A stretch of DNA of 64,000 bases, taken from positions 1,607,421 through 1,671,420 of the forward strand of contig OX393570.1 in NCBI GenBank assembly GCA_947652115.1, read 5' to 3'. Within the stretch, counting starts at the first letter, position 1; each line of letters begins with the position of its first letter. This DNA is from Blastomussa wellsi. Taxonomy: Eukaryota; Cnidaria; Anthozoa; Scleractinia; Plerogyridae. Shown here piece by piece: positions 12,179-21,108 of this stretch. A model generated the notes under the pieces. That model saw only the letters and a list, made by a program, of their open reading frames with translations. It was not told where the DNA came from and searched no databases. The translations under genes were made by a program, and so were the position numbers.

Positions 12179-12722
12179 TAGGCGGATTTAGGGGAGGGGC
12201 CGAGGGGGTTGCATTTTAGAAACGTTTGTGTGACAAATCTTCAACGTTATGTAACTTTGCATCACAAATACGCCCACAATGTGGGGGGGGGGGGGGGAGC
12301 GGGGCGGTGGGTGACTCGGCCCCCTCTTTCTGAATTTTCTGGATCCGCCCCTGAGAAATAGAAAATTATTGTGGGAATGTCTCGACACGACATCGCGCAG
12401 CCTCTAACTCGTCCCCAATGAGCGGTTTTTTTGGACTGTAATGATACTTATAGTTGATTTGAAGAAAGTAATACTACATTACTGTATTTGTGTATTTCAA
12501 TTAACATTGTCCCTTCTCAGCCTATTGGAAGAGATTTTATACCCAGATTTCTCATGAAATAATATCCTTGGTCTCCTTGTAATGAACACTGCAGGGGCAT
12601 ATTTGTGATGCAAAGTTACGTAACGTTGACGTTCGGAAGATGGGTCACACAAACGTTTTGAAAATGCCAGAAAAAAAGGGGAGCCGCGGCCCCCTCGGCC
12701 CCTCCCCTAAATCCGCCTATGC
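12179..12722. repeat. Foldback element: two inverted copies of a G-rich repeat
   Basis: The left copy (12179-12352) begins ATAGGCGGATTTAGGGGAGG and ends TGGATCCGCCCCTGAG, with a G-run at about 12280-12298. The right copy (about 12596-12722) is the reverse complement of the left copy's first ~110 bp and lacks the other end. Both arms share the words AAACGTTTGTGTGAC and ACTTTGCATCACAAAT. Related edges occur at 2768-2835 and about 15300-15352, so this is a dispersed family in the window. Confidence 0.75.
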
Positions 12723-13243
12723 ACTAGGGGGATGAGGAGAAAACCTGATTATATGTCAAAATTGAGGCCCTATTAGGGGTTTTTGGGATACGGGATATTT
12801 GAGTAAAAAATTATAGGGATACGGGATATATACGTGACACCACGCTGCCCCAAGATCCCCAAGGGCCTTTGATTTTTAGTGCTTAGGATTATACCCATGA
12901 CAAGCCACTCGTCCCTCTTATCCGGTAGTAATCTGGACTTTTTTCTGACGGGTCATGATTGGTTTAGTTCTTCCTCCCAGTCTCGACACGACATCGTGCA
13001 GCCCCTAACTCGTCCCCAGTCGTCTCCTATAAGAAAATAGGAAGACGCGATGGATGTAGCCCTTGAACTTGCGAACAGGCTCCGGTCTCAGAGGGCGCTA
13101 TTTTCCGGTGCGAAGCCCCGAGAACAAACAGTCACATGGTACAAAATCCGCGAAAGAAAAGTGTGGATCCGCGGCTGGGAACTGGGTACTATCATTCTGT
13201 GGTAGTTTACATGAAGGACAATACCAATATTTGCAATTCAAAG

Positions 13244-15858
13244 ATGGTGGACGAAGCGACCAAAAGGACGGTAGCATCTATTCCAACTTTAAAAACAAAA
13301 GCTGGACCTCGCGATAGCGATGCTTGGGTTCAGAGGTTAAAAGAGGAATATACCAGCTTAATTAAGGTGGGTTATTTTTCATCTTAGTGTTAAAGACGTA
13401 TTAAGGCAATTTTAAAATGTACAACAGAAAAGTTTTTTTTCGCTTACGTGTACTTAAAACGTACTTTTAATTTTTTGTTCTTTGTAGTATGTAAGTAACA
13501 ACAAAGACGCTGACAACGACTGGTTTAGACTTGAATCAAATAAGGAAGGAACGAGGTGACACTTATTTCAATAACTGAGTCCAAAGATCGGAATACTGGC
13601 ATACTAAGATTATATGTTTTAGACCCTTACTCCGTGTACCGTATGCAAATGTTAGACATTGTTTTACCTTTGTTCTTGATTCTTTGTAGTTTGGCAAGCA
13701 TTGTTTCTCGTCTTTTGTTTCTTTTGAAGAAGGAGCCAGAATTAATATTGACAATTAATATTCTATTTAAAAAAAAGAATACTAAATTTTAGTTTTCCAC
13801 CTCAAAAGCTGGTCCATTCTTTTCAGGAATTAGGTAAACTCCCAGATTTTGTTCTTCAGAGTTAGCTACAATCACATGTGCACATATATTCATTGCTTTA
13901 TGTTCTAGATGGTTTGGTAAATGCTGGTATGTCCACAACCTTTTGAAATACGAGTTTGACATTGAGTTCGATGTAAGTGTCATTTTATTTTGTAGAATAT
14001 TTTAAAGGGACTGTTTTCCATAATTGTACTTAATCCCTATTATGTCTCATGTCAAAAATGAACTGTCGTAAAAGATTATTTTTATCTAAAATCTGTGTTA
14101 AAGCTAAACAGCAGTCCAATTTAAATGTAGAAGTCTAACCTGGCTCGAGAGAACATAACAAAGGGAACTATTTCTTCATCCCTAAACTTTTATTTGATTT
14201 CTTTCGTCGTTTTTGCCACAAGCCCCAGATCCAAGTTAGAATTTTAAAATATTGAGAATGGCTTATTAGACTGTTTGTTCCCAGCTTACCTGAACTGTCA
14301 TGGGGCAAAGCCCAGGATGTAATCCATCTAAAGTTTAAGATTCCAAAGGAGTTTAAGAAGGAGTTTGATTTTAAGGGGTTGTAGGGAAAAAGACAATGAT
14401 CACGCCAAAGATCTTTGTTGTAACTTGCACAGCCCCAGTCAACCATTAAAGGAAAAGAAACCTTGCAGCACAGTGTCGAATATTGTTAATATCTGCACCT
14501 TACTAAGGAATATTTAAATTATATTTTTTAGATTCCAATTGCATATCCCACAACTGCACCAGAGATAGCCATTCCAGAACTTGATGGTAAAACAGCAAAA
14601 ATGTACAGGTAATGCTGGTTAGCAGTATTGATGGGATTCTTCAGAGTGAGGGACAGTCCAGGAAGTAATCAAGCAAGTTATGACAAAATCGCCCATTATG
14701 CACAGCTTGTAGCCAATTTGAAATTACAAGCATGATTACTCTCTGGATTGTGTTGCACTTGCACAAGGTTTCATCAGTCCTGGGTGCGTGGGGCCACTTT
14801 AGTTAGTTATTCATCACATCAATAACATTTGTAAAGGTGTGGAATGTCTTTAGAACCTCTTTTGAGTGAAAACGTCAAAAGGTATATTCAATCAACTTAG
14901 CAAAGAGCATGAAAACAGTGGAGGAAAGAACCGATCTATGTACAAATGATTAGAAAGTCAAGGCTGATCTTTTTACATGTTGTGGCTCATCAGGCCAGTT
15001 CATAACTCTATTTTCATTAATCAAGTAACAAAAAAATGTATAAAATATTGAAATTTGTTTATCAAACAAAGGGTTCTACTAGGGGAATGGTGGCCCTTTG
15101 TCTAGGGAGGTATCAGTACTGAACACTGTGGACGGATATTGCCCTGGTGTGGTTTTGGGCAAACTTGGTTAATAAGAGATTTATCACATAAGTGGGGTCC
15201 AAACTTTTACTCAGTTGAGTGATAATAAGCGATCCTGTTGATGTGACAATTTCAGCATCGAACAACAAAAAAATTTGGTTAGGGCAGGGGATGTCTGGAA
15301 CCCCCCTCCAGACCTACCCCCCCCCCCCCCCATTCCCCTGGATCTGCCACTGGTAGAACCCAAGGTTACCAAGGACAATAGTGGACTGGCATTTGAATGT
15401 CTGATTTTAGTTATGTATCCAAGGCCTCTTTCTTAGTCATGTAATAATCTATTAAATTGTTACATTGCAGAGGTGGAAAGATTTGTATGACAGATCATTT
15501 TAAACCTCTCTGGGGAAGGAATGTTCCTAAATTTGGGATAGCACATGCCATGGCTCTAGGGGTGAGTACAAGAGAACACTGTACTTTTCCTTTTCTTTTT
15601 TGAGAAGGTTGGGGAGGGGGCATTCTATTTATACCCAAACATGGGTCAAGTCCCACCCCCCCCCCCCCCCTTGTGATCGGGAGTGGTTGCTTATTCAGTG
15701 GAATACATTATTTTGTTGGTAATAAAGGTTGCAATTAAACTCATACTGACAGTATTCTTTTTTTTTTCTTCTAGCTTGGTCCCTGGTTAGCTGTGGAGAT
15801 TCCTGATCTTATAGACAAAGGATTAATCGAATACAAAGAAAAATCTGCAAGCAAATAG
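13244..15858 (+). CDS. UFC1: Ubiquitin-fold modifier-conjugating enzyme 1 (UFM1 E2)
   Basis: Six exons: 13244-13366, 13488-13555, 13909-13972, 14532-14608, 15471-15561 and 15775-15858, all GT-AG and in phase, giving 168 residues against 167 in human UFC1. It takes UFM1 from the E1 UBA5 as a thioester and passes it to targets with the UFL1 ligase complex (ufmylation; ER-linked ribosome and stress functions). The E2 core is collinear with the family, including [20 protein letters not shown] and [14 protein letters not shown]. The catalytic Cys is residue 116, the same number as in human. The start was chosen by family length and a good context (AAGATGG). An in-frame ATG at 13136 would add 36 residues that do not look like the family. 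Confidence 0.96.
15290..15352. repeat. Poly-C bearing fragment of the 12.2-kb repeat family
   Basis: In the fourth UFC1 intron, a C-run (about 15317-15331) is followed by CCTGGATCTGCCACTGG, matching the GGATCCGCC(A/C)CTG edge of the element at 12179-12352. A second C-run lies in the next intron at about 15654-15670. Confidence 0.5.
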
Positions 15859-16186
15859 TGTAGAAATCAATGTATAAAGAAAAGAAAAGAAAAAAATGTC
15901 GCGTCCATTTGAATCAACAATTGGACAATTAATGACAAGAAGGGATGGGCCTTTACATTTTTGAGTTGCAGCACCAAAAATGGAATTGAATAGGAGCGGT
16001 ATGTGTATGCGATATCAAAAATGTATTTCGTAAAAACTATTAAAACTTTGGTAATAGCCAAGGGTTGGCGGTGTTGCTTGTACATGGTTTCCAAAAGACT
16101 GTAAGTTAATATATCAAACACGGATTTCAGGGACAGATTGTACCGGTTTCGCACACCTAACTGAGTTCGTACAGAAATAACCAGTG

Positions 16187-16490
16187 TTAAAAACGAGAAT
16201 TACTTTGTGTTTCCACTCTGTAGTGGTGGGTACGCCCAAAGAACGAGAAATAATCATTGTTTCCACTCTGTAGTGGTGGGTACGCTCAAAGAACGAGAAA
16301 TAATCAGTGTTTCCACTCTGTAGTGGTGGGTACGCTCAAAGAACGAGAAATAATCAGTGTTTTCACTCTGTAGTGGTGGGTACGCTCAAAAAACGAGAAA
16401 TAATCATTGTTTCCACTCTGTAGTGGTGGCTACGCTCAAAGAACGAGAAATAATCAGTGTTTTCACTCTCTTGTGGTGGGTGCACACTCG
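16187..16490. repeat. 50-bp minisatellite, five to six copies
   Basis: The word TTCCACTCTGTAGTGGTGGG (or a close variant) recurs at 16211, 16261, 16311, 16361, 16411 and 16461, a strict 50-bp period. Each unit continues with TACGCTCAAAGAACGAGAAA and TAATCA. Units differ by a few substitutions; the first and last copies are degenerate. The period is not a multiple of three, so it is not a coding repeat. Confidence 0.92.
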
Positions 16491-16545
16491 GACGGTGCGA
16501 ACTCGATTGGGTGCGAAACCAACTACCTCTCAAACACGAGAGACA

Positions 16546-16642
16546 GTGTTTCATCACATTTCCAAACACCCAGAAGAGGGTTGCAAAATACGACGCCGCA
16601 GCGGAGAATTTTTGACGAAGGTGTTTTGAAATGTGATGACAC
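16546..16642. repeat. Hairpin repeat next to minisatellite
   Basis: The arm at 16546-16570 (GTGTTTCATCACATTTCC...) is the inverse of 16620-16642 (...GAAATGTGATGACAC), about 23 bp per arm with a 50-bp spacer. It is probably a short MITE or MITE remnant. Confidence 0.55.
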
Positions 16643-17029
16643 ACTCTCTCTCGAGATATCGCCTCGGTCGAAAACGGAGAAATAAAATCGTTAAAATCTA
16701 TGCTTGTTTTAAAAGATCAGATTTCCAAACCACAGTCATGGCTCTGATGTGTTTTAACTTGATGGATTATTGATAAGTTTGAGATAGTACTTTCCAAAAC
16801 ACACAAACAAGACAAAGATCACCAACAGGATAGAACAAGCTGGCTTTTGATCTTCGAGTGATTGGTTTCTCGTCATGGACTATTCGCTGATAAGTCGCGC
16901 AACATTACCGTTGGAAAATAAAAATATTCTTAGTTTTGTGCCGGGATCCGTCACTCGAGTGCCCTGCCTTGAGGAATTATATAATTTCACTCTTACAATA
17001 CAAGAAATTCCCAGGCCTACCGTCTTCCG

Positions 17030-17146
17030 TTTTGTCGTACAAACACGAAAAAGTTCTCCCCCTTTTTTCAAGGGCCTAAGTTTTTTAATTCACTTGACAA
17101 CAAGATCATCAACTCTCAATCCCTCTCCTCTTTTAAGAAAAAACTG
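17030..17146 (+). pseudogene. 3' tail of a non-LTR retrotransposon (LINE) reverse-transcriptase ORF
   Basis: One frame ends FFNSLDNKIINS, then SLSSFKKKLKIKLLSKYEN and a stop. This is the usual C-terminal signature of jockey/CR1/L2-like LINE ORF2 proteins: a 'GP..WNSLP'-like motif, then a Ser-rich turn and a basic FK-K-LK-LL tail. Upstream similarity breaks across frames, so the copy is truncated and dead. Confidence 0.6.
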
Positions 17147-17650
17147 AAGATTAAATTATTGAGTAAGTATGAAAACAGTTTATAAATCTTTCCATCTTCG
17201 ACTTTTCGCCTTCTTTTCTTCTATTAATGTGAAATAGCTCTAGCTCATAGTTCGAGGAGGCCTAACCTCTCATAAGCTCCTATAGTTTCTGTTAGGTCTC
17301 CTCGCCACTTCTTTTTTTTTTTTCTCTTCTTTTCCTATATTTTTGTAATTAGTGTGGCAAATAAAAAATAAATAAAATATGGAGAGGATTACAGAGAAGC
17401 TAAAACCCACTGGAATCGCTCTGAAATGCCTCCAAACGCCATAAAAACACACGTTATACACACAACAGGACAGACAGGCACGTCGATTTTATGTTTTCTC
17501 TCTATTTTGAACTATTTTGTACGATCGTTATATTTCCATACAACTCTTATAATAACGTCATGTTGACCGTTCCCAAAGGAGCTTGGGCTACCTGCGAAGA
17601 TACTAAGCAAAAAGCAGTAAACTGATCCCCAAGGCAAAGGAGAAGAGATT

Positions 17651-17655
17651 GAAAC
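17651..17655. repeat. Target-site duplication, left (GAAAC)
   Basis: GAAAC directly abuts the left end of the Polinton and recurs directly after the right end at 33051-33055. Confidence 0.75.
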
Positions 17656-17888
17656 ACACACATAATACTGGGTGGTTCTGGACCACAAAAAATTTCCCTT
17701 TTGCTGGCTTTGCATACCCGACTCCAACTTGTCGCCGGGTATGCAAAGCCAGCAAAAGGGAAATTTTTTGTGGCCCAGAGACCACCCAGTATTATGTGTG
17801 TGGAATGAACATGGCAAAAACCACTGCGCATAAGAGGAGGCTGCACGCCTTCAAATGGAAAACGGGGGCACAGCGCGGCCACAAAATC
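17656..17888. repeat. Polinton left terminal inverted repeat with internal hairpin
   Basis: It matches the reverse complement of 32819-33050 with few differences, up to CACAAAATC. Its outer 146 bp is itself a palindrome: arm 17656-17720, loop 17721-17735, arm 17736-17801, all starting from ACACACATAATACTGGGTGG. The outer and inner arms differ only by small changes (GTTCTGG versus GTCTCTGG). The frames that cross it (for example 17649-17969) are by-products. Confidence 0.93.
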
Positions 17889-18116
17889 AATGGGGCAACT
17901 GGAGAGGAAACTCAAATTTCACAATGTTTTTTTTCGTCCGCTTCACGCATCGCCTCAACAACTTGTTGAGTTATCTGTCTGACATCATTCAGCCAAACTG
18001 GAGAAGAAAGTTCCGCAAAAATAACGAAAAGCATGTGAAATATCGTGATCATTTTGAGTTATGCAGTCAACCTTTAATTATACTTAAAGATATTTTTTTT
18101 GTTTTTCCCTCAAACT

Positions 18117-18758
18117 TCAGTTCAAATTTGCAATGCTGGGCGCCGCGAGTTTTCTCATAAGCTGTTCTTGAAGCTCTTTTTTTATCTTTTCAACATCAGG
18201 CAGTTTACTTAAAGATGGTTTTTTTGTGAGCTTTGCTCGTACCTTTTCTTTTAACTCATTGTACTGTTCCAATTCAGAAAGAATAATCCGAAACTCAGAA
18301 TCACTAATTCGATTATCAATTAAAGCCTTGGAAACCAGCTTGTCAACACTCGCACGTTTTGCAAGGCCAAGAGTAACAATCTCCTGGTGTTTAGACATTT
18401 TTTTGTCAAGTTTTTTACCGGCAAGAATCAAACCGGAGGAAGCAACAGAGAATAAACCACCAACAACACCAAGAGGGATGGCAACGGGTATTCCGACCCC
18501 TGTTAGAGCAGAAGTAAGGCCGGCACCCGAAAAAACAGCGCTGAGGCCACCAAGACCTCCAGAAAGCCAGTTGACGGCTGTTTTTGCGCGTTTAAATTTT
18601 TTTCGAACAAGTCTATATTTGTCAACCTCTTCAGCCAACTTTTTTTTGATTTCGTTTATCTCTCCAAGGCGAAAGGCCTCAGGCGTTTGTAAAACAGGAT
18701 ATAATCCGCTTTGTGGTGTCTCCGGAGGAGCACTGGGCAATACGTTTGATGAAGACAT
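18117..18758 (-). CDS. Polinton protein, 213 aa, Gly-rich membrane hairpin plus helical tail
   Basis: Not recognised by function. Residues 1-~60 are Pro-rich then a charged helix. Residues ~62-115 are a long Gly/Ala/Leu-rich hydrophobic stretch (GGLGGLSAVFSGAGL...), probably two membrane-inserted helices. Residues ~120-205 are a charged helical region. It is the outermost gene at the left end and is read towards the terminus. The start codon lies 5 bases after TTTTATA (reading the minus strand), the element's usual start-proximal motif. The downstream sequence is T-rich. It could be a virion membrane or minor structural protein by position; that is inference only. Confidence 0.75.
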   Translation of the reverse strand: MSSSNVLPSAPPETPQSGLYPVLQTPEAFRLGEINEIKKKLAEEVDKYRLVRKKFKRAKTAVNWLSGGLGGLSAVFSGAGLTSALTGVGIPVAIPLGVVGGLFSVASSGLILAGKKLDKKMSKHQEIVTLGLAKRASVDKLVSKALIDNRISDSEFRIILSELEQYNELKEKVRAKLTKKPSLSKLPDVEKIKKELQEQLMRKLAAPSIANLN

Positions 18759-18812
18759 TGTCTATAAAATACAGCTTTTTTTTTTTTTAATTGTCTGAAA
18801 TTCAAGAGGTAA

Positions 18813-19478
18813 TCAATTTATCTCCAAAACGAAAGTGAGTGGCATCTCATTGAAATCGAAAAGTTCACCATTCTCATCTTTGACTGAAATAGTCAAACTG
18901 TTTACCTCTCGACTTTTCAAAGTGGCACGAACATGCTGTGGCTCTGACTGATAAAAAACTTTTTCCCAAGGTTCACCTTTTATATCAAAGTTGGCAAGAA
19001 TGGTGGATGGTTTTCCATTGAACTGATTTTCTTGTTTGTCAATCAAGTCACAATGGATTAAGTACGTTGAAGTGGTGTTCATTTTTTTAGAAAACAATAA
19101 CGAAAAGTGTTTTGGTAAATTTCCTACAACGCCAAAGCCAAGAAGAGAGCTCAAATTTTTATCAATTTCAAATTGTTCCAATTGTGTGTTTAAGACAACC
19201 ATTTGACCATAGGGTGTGTTGATTTCTGCTTTTAAGGTGTCACTGTCCGGCAAAAGACCATTTTCAATTTTACTTGCCAAATATTTCAAGGTGTAATTGC
19301 CCGGTAAAAAGGTGATGGTTTTGTTATTTGTTATCGATTTAAGTCTGCCCACTCTTTTCAGGTTAAACCAAGAATTGTAAAGAGAACAGCTTAAAAGTCT
19401 GATATAGTTTGGTTGAAGGGGCTGGTGAAAATAAACTGTGTAGTCGTTTGAAGGAGCGATGATTGTGAGCACAACCAT
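18813..19478 (-). CDS. Candidate Polinton minor capsid (penton-like, single jelly-roll) protein
   Basis: A 221-residue protein made of alternating short hydrophobic strands with few long helices and a C-terminal strand ending LTFVLEIN. This fits a single jelly-roll fold, and the size agrees with Polinton minor capsid/penton proteins, which form the five-fold vertices. No catalytic motif is visible. It is followed on the same strand by the 213-residue gene 54 bases downstream and is divergent from the 529-residue gene, with 40 bases between the two starts. The penton call comes from length, strand-rich pattern and element context; a structure prediction would settle it. Confidence 0.6.
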   Translation of the reverse strand: MVVLTIIAPSNDYTVYFHQPLQPNYIRLLSCSLYNSWFNLKRVGRLKSITNNKTITFLPGNYTLKYLASKIENGLLPDSDTLKAEINTPYGQMVVLNTQLEQFEIDKNLSSLLGFGVVGNLPKHFSLLFSKKMNTTSTYLIHCDLIDKQENQFNGKPSTILANFDIKGEPWEKVFYQSEPQHVRATLKSREVNSLTISVKDENGELFDFNEMPLTFVLEIN

Positions 19479-19518
19479 TTTGTATTAAATAAAAAAAAAT
19501 TAAGTTTAAATAATCGCA
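19479..19518. promoter_or_regulatory. 40-bp divergent promoter region
   Basis: All regulatory sequence for two divergent genes must fit in or near these 40 AT-rich bases. The minus-strand side reads TTTATTTAATACAAAATG and the plus side TTTAAATAATCGCAATG, both with the T/A-rich motif close to the ATG. Confidence 0.5.
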
Positions 19519-21108
19519 ATGCAAGGAGAGTACAGTGATGATTTTGCAAAATATCTTAGCAGGGTGAGAAAAAAATCAAGACATGACACTTCAGAAAGCC
19601 AAGATGTGAAGAAAGCACCAGAAAGCAAACCTCCCAGCCAAGATGTGAAGAAAGCACCAGAAAGCAAATCTCACAGCCAAGAAGTGAAGGAAGTCGGCGG
19701 TTTTCCAATGCAGCTTACACCAAGGAAAGGAAAAACTTCTTTGCCTATCCCAGCAGAAGGCTTTCACGAAGCCGCGCCAAGTCTGAAAAAAATATTTAAT
19801 AACAATGTTAAAATATATGTTACGCCTGACCAATATTTTACAACAAAATTCAGGGAAATATTCCAAAAAACAAAACTTACACACCATTCAGGGAAAGAGT
19901 CCAGGCAATGGCTAGCAGGGCCTGAAATGTCTTACTGGCCGCAGCAACTTAACTTTGCTGTCTTCTGCGCAACAACAGCTTGCGGCGTTAGCCGAGAGAT
20001 TTTTGATAAAGACCATTCAGCTCTCGGTCTGCCACAATATGTGTACAATTTTTATCTGTTCCACGTTTATTTTACAATCAGGAGAATATTGTTTCAGTTG
20101 GGAGGAATTCAAAGCATAAGCGCTTTGCCAGGAGACCCAACATTCAGCCAATACAATAATAAATATGATGTGGCTTCATACAGAAGAATTTGCGCAGAGT
20201 TCGGTGTTAGTCCCTCAAGTGATTTTCGTTTTACAAGACCAGCAAATCACGGTCTTGGAGACGTTTACATTTATGTCACAAATGCCGGAGCAGATAAAAT
20301 TTCAGCCAGTTACCCAGGAGGCCATTTTAAGTTTTCTGACGATGGGGGGTCTGGGAGCAAAGGTAACTTGATTTATTACATACAACCTGATGACTCTGCC
20401 AATGCACAAGCTGACTGGTTTTGCCCCAACGAATCAGAAGGTCTGACTCAGGCGGGTTTGTCAAGAATAAACCAATCGATAGAGGCTTTTGTTTACTGTA
20501 TTCTGGGAACGCAGGTTAACGTGAGGTCAAGTATTATTGGATCTGGTGGCAGGGCAAAGGAGGCACAGAGTGAGTTTTTGGTCCTGGTTGAAGACGCAGT
20601 GAGGCAGCCCGACCTGGCAAAAAGCGTGCAGCGTTATCAGCTGGCTGTGGATGAGGCAAAAGTCAGACTCAATCTGGCTGTGTGCCCGGGGGCATGGCTG
20701 ATGCCAGGTAACATGTTGATAAACACAGAAAGCGTTGTGGGCTACAACAACCAGCTCAAACAAGCGGTTCCAGGCATGAAATTAGGTATAAACAATGATG
20801 TTAACACTAGCACAAAAAAAGCGGCCCTTCGCCTAATGGATGGCGGGAAATCAAAAATTAACCCACCGAACAGCCATCCTTCCAACCCAATTCACAAAGC
20901 AGCCAGAGCTGAAAGCAAAAAAGAACCAAAGCCTGCTATCAAAACTCCAGCAACAAAAGAACCAGAGCCTGCTGTCAAAACTCCAGCAACAACAGAAGAG
21001 CCAGTGCCCACGGCCGGCTCGGGCAGTGAGTCTCATGATGTGAACAAAATAATTGTGGTAGTCGGCGCGGTTGCATTGGCTGGTTTTGTATTTTGGTCAT
21101 CCCGTTAA
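19519..21108 (+). CDS. Polinton orphan protein, 529 aa, C-terminal membrane anchor
   Basis: Function not recognised. Residues ~25-52 contain a tandem repeat of the unit SQDVKKAPESK (two and a half copies). Residues ~85-425 are a folded-looking core with aromatic-rich segments (YWPQQLNFAVFCATTACGVS; NFYLFHVYFTIRR; LNLAVCPGAWLMPGN). Residues ~455-505 are a Lys/Pro/Glu/Thr-rich linker with PATKEPEPAVKTPAT-type repeats, followed by one transmembrane helix near the C-terminus (IIVVVGAVALAGFVFW) and a two-residue tail. The architecture of globular body, extensible stalk and tail anchor would suit a surface or vertex protein of a membrane-containing particle; that is inference. Its stop codon overlaps that of the convergent minus-strand gene at TTAA (21105-21108). 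Confidence 0.7.
   Translation: MQGEYSDDFAKYLSRVRKKSRHDTSESQDVKKAPESKPPSQDVKKAPESKSHSQEVKEVGGFPMQLTPRKGKTSLPIPAEGFHEAAPSLKKIFNNNVKIYVTPDQYFTTKFREIFQKTKLTHHSGKESRQWLAGPEMSYWPQQLNFAVFCATTACGVSREIFDKDHSALGLPQYVYNFYLFHVYFTIRRILFQLGGIQSISALPGDPTFSQYNNKYDVASYRRICAEFGVSPSSDFRFTRPANHGLGDVYIYVTNAGADKISASYPGGHFKFSDDGGSGSKGNLIYYIQPDDSANAQADWFCPNESEGLTQAGLSRINQSIEAFVYCILGTQVNVRSSIIGSGGRAKEAQSEFLVLVEDAVRQPDLAKSVQRYQLAVDEAKVRLNLAVCPGAWLMPGNMLINTESVVGYNNQLKQAVPGMKLGINNDVNTSTKKAALRLMDGGKSKINPPNSHPSNPIHKAARAESKKEPKPAIKTPATKEPEPAVKTPATTEEPVPTAGSGSESHDVNKIIVVVGAVALAGFVFWSSR

Larger units (their letters stand above)
11239..13243. other. Intergenic Ly6-UFC1, repeat-dominated
   Basis: It contains the 5' flank of the Ly6-like gene, a palindromic MITE (11588-11702), CAT-repeat and AT-rich stretches, tandem TAGTAAGT words near 12090-12130, a foldback repeat (12179-12722) and the UFC1 5' flank. 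A 40-bp word is present twice, at about 12379-12420 and 12982-13022, in direct orientation with few differences. No gene was seen. Confidence 0.5.
15859..17650. other. Intergenic UFC1 to Polinton; minisatellite and LINE remnant
   Basis: The UFC1 3' UTR is followed by a 50-bp minisatellite, a small hairpin, a non-LTR retrotransposon tail and AT-rich sequence up to the Polinton border. No host gene was seen. Confidence 0.5.

Noticed and set aside
16187..16490. CRISPR-like array
   Set aside because: The whole 50-bp unit repeats with no unique spacers; it is a minisatellite in animal DNA.
17512..18160. Several overlapping frames across the left Polinton end (and 32753-33074 at the right)
   Set aside because: They read through the palindromic terminal repeat on both strands and share sequence only because of the inverted repeats.
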